A DNA stretch of 64,000 nt, taken from NCBI RefSeq assembly GCF_001625215.2, contig NC_030383.2:53812380-53876379 (forward strand). The letters are read 5' to 3'. The stretch comes from Daucus carota subsp. sativus (taxonomy: Eukaryota; Streptophyta; Magnoliopsida; Apiales; Apiaceae). Below the pieces are notes generated by a model. That model ran no database searches, was not told where the DNA came from, and was given only the letters and a program-made list of their open reading frames with translations. The first letter of the stretch is position 1, and every line of letters begins with the position of its first letter. This document shows positions 24,457-41,618 of this stretch, one piece after another. The translations under genes and the position numbers were made by a program.

Positions 24457-25175
24457 TATATACTTATATATAATAAGCGTAAGGGAGATAATTTGGTCGC
24501 ATGGTCCTATGGTCCAAAAGCTTATCATCCGTTGGATCGTATATTGAACAAATAAGCACCATTAGATTAAAATTAAATTAAATTATGTTATATAAGGAAA
24601 CTGATATATACTTGCATGTTTATAATTCTTTTTCTAAATCCAAAACAAATTCTGTCTTTCATGTCTTTTTGGTTTTTTTTAATCCAAAATAAATGTTTCC
24701 TACCAATTTTAATTGTACAATCGTATAAATCGCACCGTCACAAAATTATTTTTATCTAAAATATTTTAAAATTAATATGCCCGATTTATGTGAGGAACGA
24801 ATACAAAAATGTTTTCTTAATCCAAAACAAATTCTACTATCTTATTGCATGTTTATGATTCATCTTCTTAATTCAAAACAAATTGTGTTTATCAATTTTA
24901 ATCTCGAACCATAAAAATATTTAGAAAAATATTTTAATCACAGTATAATAATTCTAATATAAAATACATTTATAAATATAATCTAATAGGAGTTGACGTC
25001 ACATATTCTACTTAAAATAATTCAAAATTTGATAGAAAGAATTTAATACTTTGGCATGATACATATTATTTTAATTTATTATTTATAAATTTAATTTTTC
25101 ACACCATTTAAAATATATTTAAAAAGTTTATAAATAATTAAAAAGCTCCCGTGCCTTGCACAGGCTATAAGCTAG
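24457..25175 (+). mobile_element. Helitron-like element related to the first family
   Basis: The right end is a CCCGTGCCTTGCACAGG hairpin, a short spacer and CTAG at 25172-25175 before a T, the same layout as the dimer at 8225-9424. The left end is around 24457 (ATACTTATATATAATAAGCG) and has lost a clean TC start. The interior is non-coding. Confidence 0.65.
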
Positions 25176-25274
25176 TATAAAAGGAACATGGGTAAAATAG
25201 GAAATGAACAAAGAAAAAAGGCATGATCCAATCCAGATTCTCCAGTCCACAGGAAATTACAATATTTACAATTA

Positions 25275-25578
25275 CTCCCTCCGTCCCTATTTATCTGTCC
25301 ACTTTGGAAGTGAAAATTTGTCCCTATTTATATGTCCATTTATACTTTCAAAACTAATTTAATGATAGTTTTTCAAATATATCTCCATAATTTCAATTTT
25401 CAAGGCTTGACTTGTTTAAAACTTGGTTGAATTCATGTTTTCAAGACATAAAGTAGGGGTATTCCACCATTTTCAAGATATTAATTAGAGGTATTTAATG
25501 AAAAAGTTTATACAATCAAGTATTTCTTGGTATGTGTTTTTTTTTCCAAAATGGACAGATAAAAAGGGACGGAGGGAG
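25275..25578. mobile_element. Stowaway MITE in the TPI promoter
   Basis: Ends CTCCCTCCGTCCCTATTTAT and ATAAAAAGGGACGGAGGGAG are near-perfect inverted repeats, extended by CTGTCCA/TGGACAG, and flanked by TA on both sides (25273-25274 and 25579-25580). It is 304 bp and non-coding. Its right edge is 3 bp from the TATA box of the TPI gene. Confidence 0.92.
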
Positions 25579-25581
25579 TAT

Positions 25582-25589
25582 TATATAAA
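25582..25589 (+). promoter_or_regulatory. TATA box of the TPI gene
   Basis: TATATAAA lies 110 bp before the start codon, with a pyrimidine-rich leader (CTCTTTTTATCATCTCTCTT) in between. Transcription probably starts about 30 bp downstream, near 25612. Confidence 0.65.
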
Positions 25590-25698
25590 CAGCTGCACAA
25601 TAAAATTAAACCCTCTGCCAACAACTATCACTCAGACTTTATCATTGTTATTATCACTCACACAAATCACCTCTCTTTTTATCATCTCTCTTGTGAAA

Positions 25699-29754
<4,056 letters not shown>

Positions 29755-32244
29755 GCATGTTCTCCAACACCAGTTAAATTTTGAAGTTTATGCTAGTCGA
29801 GCTTCTTACATAAAACCCCTTCTAAGGATTTGTCTTGTCCAATTATATTCTGGGCAATACTTTAAATCTGTTTCATGTTTGAATAAATCTTTCTGTTAAT
29901 TATAGCCAACCTAATGTTGCTATGGATGGGAAATTTTCTGTAATATGAGAAAATGATGTTACTGATAACACTTATCTTCGATGATCAAGAGTTGTGACTT
30001 AGTTTTCCTGGATCGTTATCGTGTTATCGTTTATTGATGTGAATTATGGTCTCATCTTTTTGTCAATTATCATAAGTTGGTGATTACCAGATTTATATCT
30101 GAATTTTCAGTTAGACGCTTGTTTGTCAGTATGACCGGATTGGCTCTTTAAATTTCTTGCTTGATATTATTCATGCTGAAAGATTGGCAAGGTGCGTGCA
30201 TCCATGTGACTGATGGGGAACAAGAACAAGACAGAGACAACATAATTATGTTTTGGCAAGTGGTATATGCACCGAATTGATAGATAGACAACACATGCAT
30301 TTGAATAGCTTTGTACATGATAACAATTATTGTGTCGTCTCACTTAAAATCTACTCAATCCTAGCTGTCCCAAGTGCTGGACTTCCTCGCTACTACGACA
30401 CTTTGATGACCTTATGTTCTGTTGTATTATGATCTGTTATGAGCTGAAAGGGTCCCACCCGTACCAAAATGAAGTCTCGTTTATTCTTCACATTTCCAAC
30501 GTTTGTGCAACACATGTTGCCAATGCTTCCTTCCACAGTATAGTAGTTTTATCCTAGGTGTATTTCAAACCGAGAAATTATATGAACTGCTGCGAAACTT
30601 GTGACCAATGCAAAGGTTTCTATCAATAAATTGACATAGTATTCTTATAAAGTCTTTATTATACTGTGCAGAGGAAACCTCTTCTCTTGAGAAAGTTTTG
30701 AAAGTTATAGTTGCAGTTATTAGATTAATTCTTGAACATGCCCCCTGTGGCCTGTAGGCTATTTATTAATCATCCAGACTAAATTAAAGACAGAACCGAA
30801 GGAGCCGAATAAAAGAATGAAGCAAAACCCAGAAGTTGCGGAATTAATTAGTACCTATAATAGAAAATCCACAGAAAGAATAAATATATAGAAGTATCGG
30901 TGCTAATAAGTTGTAACAAATCATAATTTAGTGCTTTGAACTTAAGCAAGCGTGGTTGTTAGTTGCATGTGGACGCTATACAGCTCGGAGCTCTACCATT
31001 CTTAAACTCTATCCCCAATCATTGTTTCTACCCATGTATTTAATTTGACTAGCTGTGGAAGATAACAAGATAACCCCCCATCTCTCTTTATGATCACCTT
31101 GCATGTCGTGATGCAAACTTGGCCTGCCACTCCTCCCATTCCCAATATATATAAGCATACTAAAATAATTGGACTGAACCGAGTAAATTTAGCAGAAATT
31201 TGATATCCGCTTCATTGTTGTAGAAATCGAAAATCAAAACTAATTGATTGATCTACAGGTTTAGCATTCATTAAAAATTTATTAGAATTTTTTTGATAAA
31301 TTAGAGATTCTCAGTCAAATTAAAACGTAATTAGTAAATCGGTAAAATATTTTTGAAAAATTAATCGATTTTTTTTAAATAAATCAAGAATTTTTAGAAC
31401 ACTAATCCGTATAAATTATTGTACTTTACATAAATAATAAACAAGTTATTTATTTTAATAAATATTTAAATATTCTTTTTTCTTGAATATAAGTACTTGT
31501 TTTTATAGCTAAAAAAAATTAAACATGAAAAAATACTTAATAAATTAAAACAATATTAAATTTTTTACTCCGAATAAATCCTTATATCTAAACAACTCCA
31601 AATTTGTAACTTTACCTTACGGTAACTTCGTTAATTCCGGTGAACTTTGAACTATGAACATCGATAAATTACGGATTTTGCAGTTTTCGTAGTAAAACGA
31701 GACCGATATTGCCAGAGTAACGCCCTTTGGTGGTCGTCATGATTTTCCACGGTGGTACAGCCATGAAGCAGATAAATATTTTAACCGTAACGATCAGGAA
31801 CGGATATTAATATATTAAAATTAATATATTATAAACATGTAAAAACACATACGTAGGTGTTAAAAAGAGTCAAACCGACCGCATGTGGAGCAAAGAAGCG
31901 TGTTATGTGTTAGCAAGTTGATGTCTATCCTGTGAGTATTCTGTGTCACAAAAACATCCCCACCTACAACACCCTTTTTAAATTTCTACTTTATTTTATT
32001 TTTCGATTTTAATTATTTTTCCAGAAGCATAACGAATCTTTCCATGCCCCTTGATTATTTTTCTTCTGCCTGTTTTGTGTTTCTTTATATTCATTTCAAC
32101 CCAAGACCTCAATGCTCCTGCTTTCACATTAAGTTTGTTTCAAATCCAAATCGAAAAACCTACTATAATCAAATTCGTTGAATTTTTTTCAAATTCTGAT
32201 GTGTCCACGTGTGTACATAACAGCTTTTCACAGGGTAGGTTATA
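29755..32244. other. TPI 3' UTR then gene-free intergenic DNA
   Basis: The first 150 bp or so are the TPI 3' UTR. The remainder has no supported gene, RNA or clear repeat; a few short frames lack motifs. Confidence 0.5.
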
Positions 32245-32506
32245 CTCGCTCCGTCCCACAATACATGTCTCTTTTGAAAAAATTACGCATATTAAAAAAA
32301 TATTAATTAGATAAAAATTTCTTACTTCTACCCCTAATAAATGCATGAATGTAGACTCTTATTCAATCTTTATTAATTGTTGTACAACTTTCAAGAAGGG
32401 TAATTTTGGAATAATGTCAATATATTTGCATTGGAAACTATAAGTGGACAAGTATTATAAGACAAAAAATTCTTCGAAAAGAGACATGCATTGTGGGACG
32501 GGGGAG
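32245..32506. mobile_element. Stowaway-like MITE
   Basis: Ends CTCGCTCCGTCCCACAATAC and ATTGTGGGACGGGGGAG are inverted, extended by ATGTCTCTTTT/AAAAGAGACAT, with TA at both borders (32243-32244 and 32507-32508). It is 262 bp and non-coding. Confidence 0.88.
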
Positions 32507-32696
32507 TACTATCTAATTTACATTTAAATCCAACTATTGCAATACCCGTCATAATTTGTTAATTGAATTATAAACAATATTATTATCATCAAAATCTATA
32601 TAAAATTTATGATTTATGGAAAATTTTAAACATCATTTTCAAACAATATCTCACATTTTTCAACTTTAATAATCGAAAAATTTATTGTTGTGGCCC

Positions 32697-32866
32697 GCAA
32701 GGGTTGGTTCAGCTGGTTAAAGAGAGGACTTGTATCCTCTTGGTCACAGGTTCGACTCCGAAGGGAGGAGAATATGTGATTATGCCTCCTGGATCAGAGC
32801 TTGCGTGAGCTCGTGGATTTGCACTGAAAGAGTAGCGGCTGCTAAAAAAAATAAAAAAAATTCATT
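32697..32866 (+). mobile_element. tRNA-derived SINE, apparently complete
   Basis: TGGTTCAGCTGG is a good pol III A box, and GGTTCGACTCC about 45 bp later is a perfect B box. A non-tRNA body of about 90 bp ends in GAGTAGCGGCTGC and an A-rich tail. The head lacks a proper acceptor stem, so it is not a working tRNA gene. Possible degenerate target duplications (TTTATTGTTGTG and TTCATTTTTGTG) flank it. A 3' fragment of the same family is at 24317. Confidence 0.82.
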
Positions 32867-33426
32867 TTTGTGTTTATTGATTATACTGTAGAATATAGTG
32901 TCTTATAATTTATAAAAATAATTATTGTGCATATTAATTATGTTGTACAACGTAGTTTTCAATTCAAATCGATATTTAAAAATATTATAGAACCAAAAAT
33001 TGTAATTTAAATTGCTAGATAATATTTTATACATTTTTGGAAAATATCGAGGAACATGGACTTTTAATACATAAGTTTAAATATGAGCTCCATATAATTT
33101 TACGCTTTCATATAATATGATGATACTATATAATACACATATTTGTGTATTAAAATATGTCATATATTATGCCACTTAAAAAATTGAAGATATTTGGCGG
33201 GTTATCAAACGGTACTCTACAAATAATCCCTTACCAGAAATTTGTATTAACAAAAGTTTGGAAACATAATATAAAAATATAAATTATATGAATTTTTCTG
33301 TGTTGAACCTTGAATATTCTTTTTAAAAAAATCTATTCGTCATTATTTGAATCCTACTCATTTGATGTAACAGGTTTACCTTTCTTTACATACTTTTAAT
33401 ATTCTAGATTATCGAATCCAGTTGTA
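32867..33426. other. Gene-free AT-rich stretch
   Basis: Nothing recognisable between the SINE and the next MITE. Confidence 0.5.
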
Positions 33427-33820
33427 AGAGCATCTCCAACCATACAAAGCCCTCGTCTAAAAAATGAGTTGGCATTCCAAAATTAAAAAATATAGCCAAT
33501 GTCTTGAAAAAATAGCACTCCAACCACATGAACCTGTTGTCTATAATTTTAGCCAACCTCTTATGGATGGCTAAATTTGTCGAACCTCTACAGGTCTGTA
33601 AGAAATCTGTAGGAAGATTGCACATCATTTATTACTATATTAAACTGATATATTCTATTTTAACAATCTAAAATATTAATAACATACTATTTTTAAATTA
33701 TAGCCAACCAATATAGCCAATACCATTGAAGCAAAATGTATTACAGGTTCAGCAAATTTTACATAATGTCTTACAGGTCCAATTTAGCCAACGATTATAG
33801 CCAACACTGTTGGAGATGAC
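33427..33820. mobile_element. Tourist-like MITE, copy 2
   Basis: It begins GAGCATCTCCAACC after TAA and ends GTTGGAGATGAC. The interior is shared with the copies at 10970 and 57761, including CTACAGGTCTGTAAGAAATC, ATTTTACATAATGTCTTACA and TATAGCCAAC. The right-hand target duplication is mutated. Confidence 0.75.
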
Positions 33821-36060
33821 ATTTTGACCATTTTAAGAGGGTCAGTACTAGAATCTTAACTTTATCTACCAGAAGTGGCATTTTACTACAATTTTGTCTC
33901 CATATCCAAACAGTGACGTTCTTCACTAATTTTCAATCTTCTTTGTTTTGTTGACAGTAAACGAATCAATTAACTGCATGTTAATCAGAATTAGTGGAAC
34001 TAATTGAGTGCGTTTGAGTCGATAAAAAGGTTCTATAATTTAAGAGACAGAGATGATAAAATGAAAGCGATCTATGTAATTTCAGTAATTACGTTATCAG
34101 TTTGATTGCTTAACCTCTTTTAAACCAACCAAAAGCAGCCGAGCCAAGTGAGTTTTAGCATATTTTTGTACTTGACAAAAACAAATTTCATGCGTGAGAA
34201 TAATATTATACGTTATTTCTTTTAGCGGAAGAGTTGAATAATATCATGTAACATCCTTTAAACAACTTTCTTAATTTACAATGATTTACTTCAAAAAATT
34301 TCGACCAAAATCATCTTCTTGTATATTTATTTTATCAAGGATCTTTTGCGTGATTGGGCTTATTTTGCTGTTTTCACTGCAATTTGATATTTTTTTTATT
34401 GCTTTTTATAAGATGGAATAAAATTAGGCCTCAATTTTACTTATAGATTTGTATGTCCGGTTTTGTCATTAGTGGACATGTGTGCTTGAGTTCTGGTTTA
34501 TTTCTTCTACATGACTACATTCATAAATTTGTTTAGTCAAATGTGAATAATAAAACTGTAGAAAGGGTATTTATTAATTTTATACTGGTCCTCTTTGACT
34601 ATTAGTTATAGGTATTAGTTATAGGTACCAGAAAATAAGCAAGCTTTGGTATTTATTGTAAGCCTCTCGGACCCTTTCCATCTTTTGCATGTTTATCAAT
34701 CGAAAAGTTACGCTACTTCCAGGATAAATAAATTCTAACTCAAAATACATTTAGGATGGTATTTCGAAAATGCTATTAATCACCCATCCCGAATTCTCCC
34801 GATCTCCGAACGAACCTTTAACAGGGATTCTTTTCCTCCTCGATTCCCGACCCGTTTGGAGATCCAACGAGTATTCCGGAAATTTTAATTTTTAATAAAA
34901 ATAATACTTTTATAATATACAATATATTTTTTAATGAAAACAAACTAATATACTAATAAAATAATATTAATTCAAATTTTAACATCAAATATTGTTAAAA
35001 TTGATTTAAAATATAAGTAAACAATAATCTTAAAATTTTAATATAATTATATAATTCAATATAAAAAAAGTTGATCAATCGATCATTTTAATTTAAATAA
35101 TATTATAAATGTTATCAATTTACAATTATTTATTCAGTATGATATATATAAATATATTATTATTTGTTATATATGTATAGTCGGGAATCAGGGTGGGGAG
35201 AACAAATTCCCGATTCGAACGGGACAGGAGCGGATTGGAGTCGAGCGGAACAGTAAATGCCCATTCCTAATACAGTCAAACTTTATCTCTTTATTTTTAG
35301 CTTAAATTTAACAAACACATATTTAAAAAGTTTGGATATTAAACATTTCTAGTCCAAGCATTACATACTTTTTTAGACAATTCATATTTATTTTTAAAAA
35401 TAAATGAAGTAGTGAAATTAATTATTAAAAATAATATTAAAAGTAGAGATGTGTTCGGGATAAAATATTTTTTCAAGAATGATCCATCACAAGGAGGAGG
35501 ATATTTGTCTATCCTAAAAATGATCTCTATCATAATGAAGAATATAAATAAAGATGTGTATTTCATCTATTCCACTGGGTTGTATAAGTGTAATTTGATA
35601 TTTTTTTTTAAGATGTTTTCTCAAATAAAAACTTAAACTTTTTACTGAGAAAAAAATTAATATAAATTATTAGATAATTTTTTATAAAATCTTATACGTT
35701 TCAAGCAAGACAAAAATATTATATAAAAATAAATAAAATAAAAGTATTTATTAATAAAAACACCACTTAAAAAACAATGTTCACACATGTTAAGTTAAAA
35801 AGATGACAAACAGGCAAAGCTGGCAGAGTAAATACCAAGAATAAAAATGTCTAAAAATGTCTCAAGTCAACTGTTTCGGTTTTGGCAGCTTGGGAAAGGT
35901 GACGAAGAAAAGGGGTTGCTGTGAAGCTGAAATTACATGCATGTTCACACTGCCCTCTATTTTCCCCGGCTCTATCTCTCTCTTTTATTACTCCAACTGA
36001 ATTATATTTAAATAAACGAAAAAGACAGATTAATTTAACTATCATAAATGATTAGATATT
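33821..36060. other. Gene-free intergenic DNA with a decayed inverted-end element
   Basis: No gene is supported. Around 34785-35265 the GC-richer ends (CCCGAATTCTCCCGATC and TCGGGAATCAGGGTGGGGAG plus CCCGATTCGAACGGG) face each other across an AT-rich centre, as in a non-autonomous element. A similar GGTCGGGGATGG phrase occurs near 41250. Short overlapping frames at 35339-35636 lack motifs. Confidence 0.4.
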
Positions 36061-36223
36061 CTCTAGATATATAGGAGTATTTATGAAATATTACAACACA
36101 GTGCAGAGGAAGCCAAGTTCTTTATTTCTTTCTTCTGTTCTGTTTGTGTAAAGTTCTGTCTTAACCCCTTCCCCCTCCTCTGCTGCTTGAACCAAGACAA
36201 GAGAAATCATAAGTTTATGGTTG

Positions 36224-39037
36224 ATGGGTTCTTGTTTCAGTGTCCAAATCAAAGCTGAGAGCCCTCTTCATGCTGGTAAACACACACACACACTAATTTT
36301 CTTGAAATCTTTAGTTGCTTTTATCTGTTTTTTTTGTTTTTGTTTTGATTTTTTGTATGTTATTTAAGTCTATTAACTAGAAATTATGTGTTCTTGTTTG
36401 GAAGTATAAGATCATCATGAATCTTGAATTTGTTAAGTATTTGTTTACCCCTAGGAAATCTTGTTGAGGGGATGATTTTGGTGATATGTTAATTGCATAT
36501 GTTGCATTCATAGTTTAAGTTGTTATGATTATATAAACTTTGTGTATTGTTCTAACTTTGGAGGATCTATTGATTTTGAGAATCTATGATCAAGGTATCT
36601 GATTTAATGTATAGTGATTTTTGATGTCTATTGGAAGATCAATCTACTTAATTTAATTTCGATTGAAGATTGGTTGTTTTGATGATTTTGGTACAATCCG
36701 TGCTTGATTGGACTGGGAATTGATTTTAAAATCTGTAGAATTAACTGTTTGTGGTTCGATTGTGGTATGGAATTTATTAAGAAGTGACACAAGTTGTTAG
36801 TACAGGCGCTTCATCAAAACCTCCATCGGTGCCTCCAACACCTCGGAGCCAGAAAGAAATTCTGCAGTCATCAAATTTGAAGAGTTTTGCCTTTAATGAC
36901 CTTAAGGTAGCTACAAGGAACTTTCGTCCAGACAGTGTGTTGGGGGAAGGTGGTTTTGGCTGTGTTTTTAAGGGATGGATTGATGAGAACACATTCGCTG
37001 CTACAAGACCGGGTACTGGCCTGGTTATTGCAGTAAAGAGATTGAGGCAAGAAGGAAACCAGGGTCATAAAGAGTGGTTGGTGAGTGTGAACTCTTTCCA
37101 AAGTCTTTACTTTGTTTTGTGACTAGAATAATTTTTCAGATCCACATAACAAAAAATGCTTTTCATTTGCTATTTTGTTAGAGAATTATTTTATGCTGTA
37201 TTAACAGTGTGTGCAGCTTTGTTTGCATTAGCTTTACATTGAAATGCCATTACAGTTTCGATTTTCAAATTTTTAGCTTGCTTGATAATAATATTCTGCC
37301 ACCTCTTTGACTACAGACAGAAATCAATTACTTGGGGACTCTTTATCATCCTAATCTGGTGAAGTTGATTGGATACTGCTTAGAGGATGAGCATCGTCTT
37401 CTAGTATATGAGTTCATGCCCCGTGGTAGCTTGGAAAATCATTTATTCAGGAGTAAGCTCTAAATCTTATCAAGCCTTGGTCCATTAAACTATTCCACAC
37501 TAAAAAATCTGTATATTGAAGTAGTGCGTTCAATTTAAGAATCACATTATGATGCTGCAGTGGATTATTCTAATTTATGACATCCAGTCATTTTAGAAGT
37601 GATAAAATTTTCAAAAAATTCTTATTCTGTTATTTTAAAATTTAATTCTGTGCATCTCATTATTCAAATGCAGGGAGTAAGAATACAATCTTCTTTGTGA
37701 TATAGCTAATTGATATGATTGAAACAGGGAGTTCTTACTTCCAACCGCTTTCCTGGAACCTCCGTTTGAAGGTTGCTCTTGGTGCTGCAAAGGGCCTTGC
37801 ATATCTACACAGTCCAAAAGCGAAAGTCATTTATCGTGATTTTAAAACATCCAATATCTTGATAGATTCTGTATGTGAATTTTATTTATTGTTATGATTA
37901 ATGTCAATCAGGAGTGTTCCATTGCCTTACATACATTTTTGCTACTTATTTATAGAAATACAATGCAAGGCTATCTGATTTCGGGTTGGCAAAAGATGGA
38001 CCGGAGGATGGGAAAAGCCACGTGTCTACCAGAGTTATGGGAACCTATGGTTATGCAGCTCCAGAGTATATGGTGACAGGTAATGTCGGCTTTACATGAT
38101 TAGTTTGTTCTGTTTGTAGGAGAAGATAATTAAACCAACTTGCTTCTTTTGTGCTTTAGTTGATGCTGACTCCTTGAAGGTACTTGTCCAGTTTAGCATT
38201 TTTTTTTAAAAAAAAGGATAGGTAAGTTTATCATAATCATAAGCCTAGGGTTATTTGTCACACTGGTTAGAATAAAGTGTGATTATATTATTGTTCTCTC
38301 TGAGCAACTTAATCATACTTCTCGTGAGTAAACTGCTGAGACGTAGTGGTTGTCCATTCCCTGTATCCTAATGGATAGACAGTAGGGAGTAGAACGGGAT
38401 ATTATGAATATATGAAGTATGCTTCTTTTTGCCAACATCGTAGGTTAAAAAACTGTACAAGGTTTTTAGGCCAATCACTTTATCTCTACTCAAGAAGGGC
38501 TAGTAGGATGATGATAATTATGTCCATTTCATGTTTTCACCTTCCTTTGACTAACCTGAGGCTAGTAAATATGCCAAAAATTATTAATAAAGACTCTGCC
38601 CTTGCGTATATGTGCATTTTTTGTTTACCACCTCATTTTCAGCTCTTCTAATCTGAAGTTCAATTTCTTATTATGAAGGTCATCTGACAACAAAAAGCGA
38701 TGTCTACAGCTTTGGAGTTGTTCTTCTTGAAATGTTGACAGGCCGAAGAGTAATTGACAAGAACCGTCCTACAGGGGAACATAACCTTATTCCATGGGCA
38801 AAGCCTTACCTCACCAGCAAGCGCAGGATTTTGTATGTCATGGATGCGCGTATCCAAGGCCAATACACTCTGGCAGCAGCACTGAGAGCTGCCTCTCTTG
38901 CCCTTAAATGCCTCTCGGTAGAGCCCAGATCCAGGCCCGACATGGATCAGGTGGTTAAAGCTTTAGAGCAGCTCCAGGACATGCATATCTCAGGAAATAG
39001 TAAAAGCGAAGGTCTTCAGAAGCATCGTGGTGCATAA
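36224..39037 (+). CDS. Receptor-like cytoplasmic kinase, subfamily VII (PBL/APK1-like), 369 aa, six exons
   Basis: Membrane-anchored Ser/Thr protein kinase of the RLCK-VII (PBS1-like) family; members relay signals from cell-surface receptors in immunity and growth. Exons: 36224-36275, 36785-37080, 37317-37452, 37728-37870, 37956-38079 and 38679-39037, with matched phases and GT-AG borders. The N-terminus MGSCFS supplies an N-myristoylation Gly and a palmitoylatable Cys. Kinase motifs: glycine loop [11 protein letters not shown] (71-81), ATP-binding Lys102, catalytic YRDFKTSN with Asp199, DFG 217-219, activation segment [11 protein letters not shown] with APE 244-246, and conserved [20 protein letters not shown]. 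The phrase [16 protein letters not shown] is typical of APK1/PBL proteins. The C-terminal tail after the kinase domain is short. No missing catalytic residue is seen. The exact orthologue cannot be named without alignment. Confidence 0.94.
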
Positions 39038-41618
39038 TTTCTGTTCTTCTTTTCAGTGGGTAAGACTAAGGCCAGTTATTAGTATTAAATACCAGTCACA
39101 GTTATGTGTTTTCCTTTGGGAGAGAAAATAGGACAGATCATACCGAAAAATTAAGTGATAACATCAGTTTGCAGAGTTATGTGATTGCACTGGTAGTGCA
39201 ATACATTGTTAATTTACTGTACAGTTTTTATTTTATCTTGTCAGACTATCTGCATCCATTAGATTATGCTTGTAGTTGCATTATGATTGGAGAGGAGGAT
39301 AATTCTTCGGTATCTATCAGTTGAACATATATCCATTGATGCAAATAGCTGCAACGTGCCTTATATGACTCTGCTAATACGAGGATTTATTCTATCTTTG
39401 CTAATGTGCCCGAGATGTTATATTCATGTCGTTGGATGGGATGAAATTGTTGTCATGTTCCTATTCTGTTCTAATAAGAGAGTTGGGTTTAGATGGAGGC
39501 ATGTGGGCATGCGTATTTACATTACTACTAGAAGTTAGTCATCGACAGTTACCATAATTATGCTATCTTATTAAGGCTTCAGGATGTGTGCTCCTGCCTT
39601 CCTATACCTGTTATAATGTCAGATACAGAGAAATGAGATCTGTGTCTCAGAGGTTATGTTGGCTTAAAAAAAAAATTCAATTGGCATAGCAAGCAGCTAG
39701 GACATCTCACACATATATGAGTACATGCTCCAACAATAGGTTAACACCAATTTTGTCAGCAAAATTGTCACTGTTCACATTAGAAATCATACTAGTTCTA
39801 AGACAGAATTGTAAACAATAAGGTTGAACAAGCAGACAGAGACATGGGAGAAATGTATATGGATTCTTGGAACACAAATGGTATGCTATTTTCTTCGATT
39901 GGTTTAAGCGAGAATCGAAATCATGACAAAAAATTAGCTCCGAACTATCCCATTGCACTCTCAGTAGATAGATGCATTTGGTGCCTACGTTTCGTCCTAA
40001 TCTTTTTCTCTGTAAACACATTCCTCCACTTATCTATACATTTCATTGAGTATTTCTGTTCCAGTATGGTACTAAACAATGACCTCCCAAAATTTGCTTC
40101 ATTGCTTCAAGGCCATGGAAATTCAGCATGAAGGAGAATACAAGGTGAAAGACTGAGAGATGTGCGCATGCATCCACAGGTTATAGAACACCTTGTTTTG
40201 GCATCTGTTGACCTCTATCCGTCGTGCAAAGTATCACCTCAAGTGTGTGGAAACGTAGCAAGGAGACAATGGGGCAGGAGAACTATGATTACTTTTGAGT
40301 TCCTGATCAGAGTATAGCAGGTAATGGGGATTACATCGAGATGTCTGCCTCTCTTATGTCGCGAAACTTCGATCATCAGTACAAGGGAAAGACTGTTAAT
40401 AGCGTGGCAGGCCAAAGAAGAGCACGGCCTGTCAGTTCAGCTGGTTATTTTCTAGTAGGTTTTGATGTTTGAGTGAAATCTGGATTCTGGCCATTTGGGG
40501 ACATGAACCTCGTCATTGGCAAGGATCGAGTGGAAAACGAGTTGAACAAGCTCATTGATCCAGTTGTAGTCACCAAGAGTAATGTGACTCGAACACGGTA
40601 GAGGAGTGGCATTGAAGCAATGCAAGTTGGGCAACTGCATTGAAGCCCCGATTGTATATTTGTATCAAATAATTTTTATAAAAATTACATATTTTCGCTC
40701 AACCATAATAATGCTTGAGATCTATATATTTTCCAAAGAAATCACCAAAAATTTATAAGTCTCATTCCAATCGATCATAAGTGTTATGCTCACTCTCTTC
40801 CAAAATAAGTGTAATCACCTAATTTGAGATGTAAAAAAGCACTTCTACTTATAGTTTGCAAATTTTTTTCTGGAAAAAAGTTTAATCATATATGTTTTTA
40901 TTCAAAAAATAATACTTAGAAATATGCCTTTTTAACATCTTAAATTTTGTTTAAAAAATCTAGACGATACTTATTTTGAAACAGATAAAGTATATTGAAT
41001 GTATCTTCATTAAAATCATTATAAAATACAATAATTTATGATGTCATCATATTGCATCCCAAAAAAATCAAATACCCAATTTGGCACTCTTTGATCAGCA
41101 ATTCTCCAAAACCTCACATGAGAGCACAGTACAGGTCGTACATGTGACAACTAGAGTGACTCATTAAGTACATGAATCATTAAAAAGTTCATAAACAGAT
41201 ATATAATCATATATTACAGGTCGGTAGTTTGTGAGGAAGATGGTCACGGGGGTCGGGGATGGAGCCAGGAAAATACGATAACTCGTTCCCGACCTGTATC
41301 CAAAAAAATTTCCGATCCTCATCCTATTTGATGCGTGAATATATCGGAATCGGACCGGCATGAAACATTTAAGCAGTTATAAGCAATTAACCATAATTAC
41401 AAGTGTTAAAGCTGATGGTATATCTCTCTTTATCTTGCGTCAATAAATATATTTGATTAGAAGTAGAAGCATTCAAAATAGAAGTAAACAAAAATTATTT
41501 AATCAAATAGCGCCCGCCACCCTGAATAAAAACATTTGCCAATTTGTCTATCGTAAGTTGAGCTTTAATATCAGCCAAACAGAACAGTCCTCTCAGTCCT
41601 CACTCCACATGCTTAAGC
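39038..41618. other. Kinase 3' UTR then intergenic DNA
   Basis: The first few hundred bases are likely 3' UTR. The stretch 39700-40660 is less AT-rich and holds short frames on both strands (for example 39707-40021 minus and 40452-40640 minus) with no motif I recognise. It could be an old element or a non-coding transcript. Confidence 0.4.
40794..40993. mobile_element. Decayed Stowaway-like MITE
   Basis: CTCTCTTCCAAAATAAGTGT on the left and ATACTTATTTTGAAACAGAT on the right are inverted and resemble the extended Stowaway terminus. About 200 bp, non-coding. Confidence 0.5.

Noticed and set aside
32700..32760. A tRNA gene
   Set aside because: The A and B boxes are good but no acceptor stem pairing or 3' end is present, and the sequence continues into a SINE body with A-rich tail.
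37670..37683. A 3-nt microexon in the kinase gene (CAG-GGA-GTAAG)
   Set aside because: It resembles the exon 3/4 border and would keep frame, but there is no evidence of use and the direct 37452 to 37728 junction already restores the family sequence.
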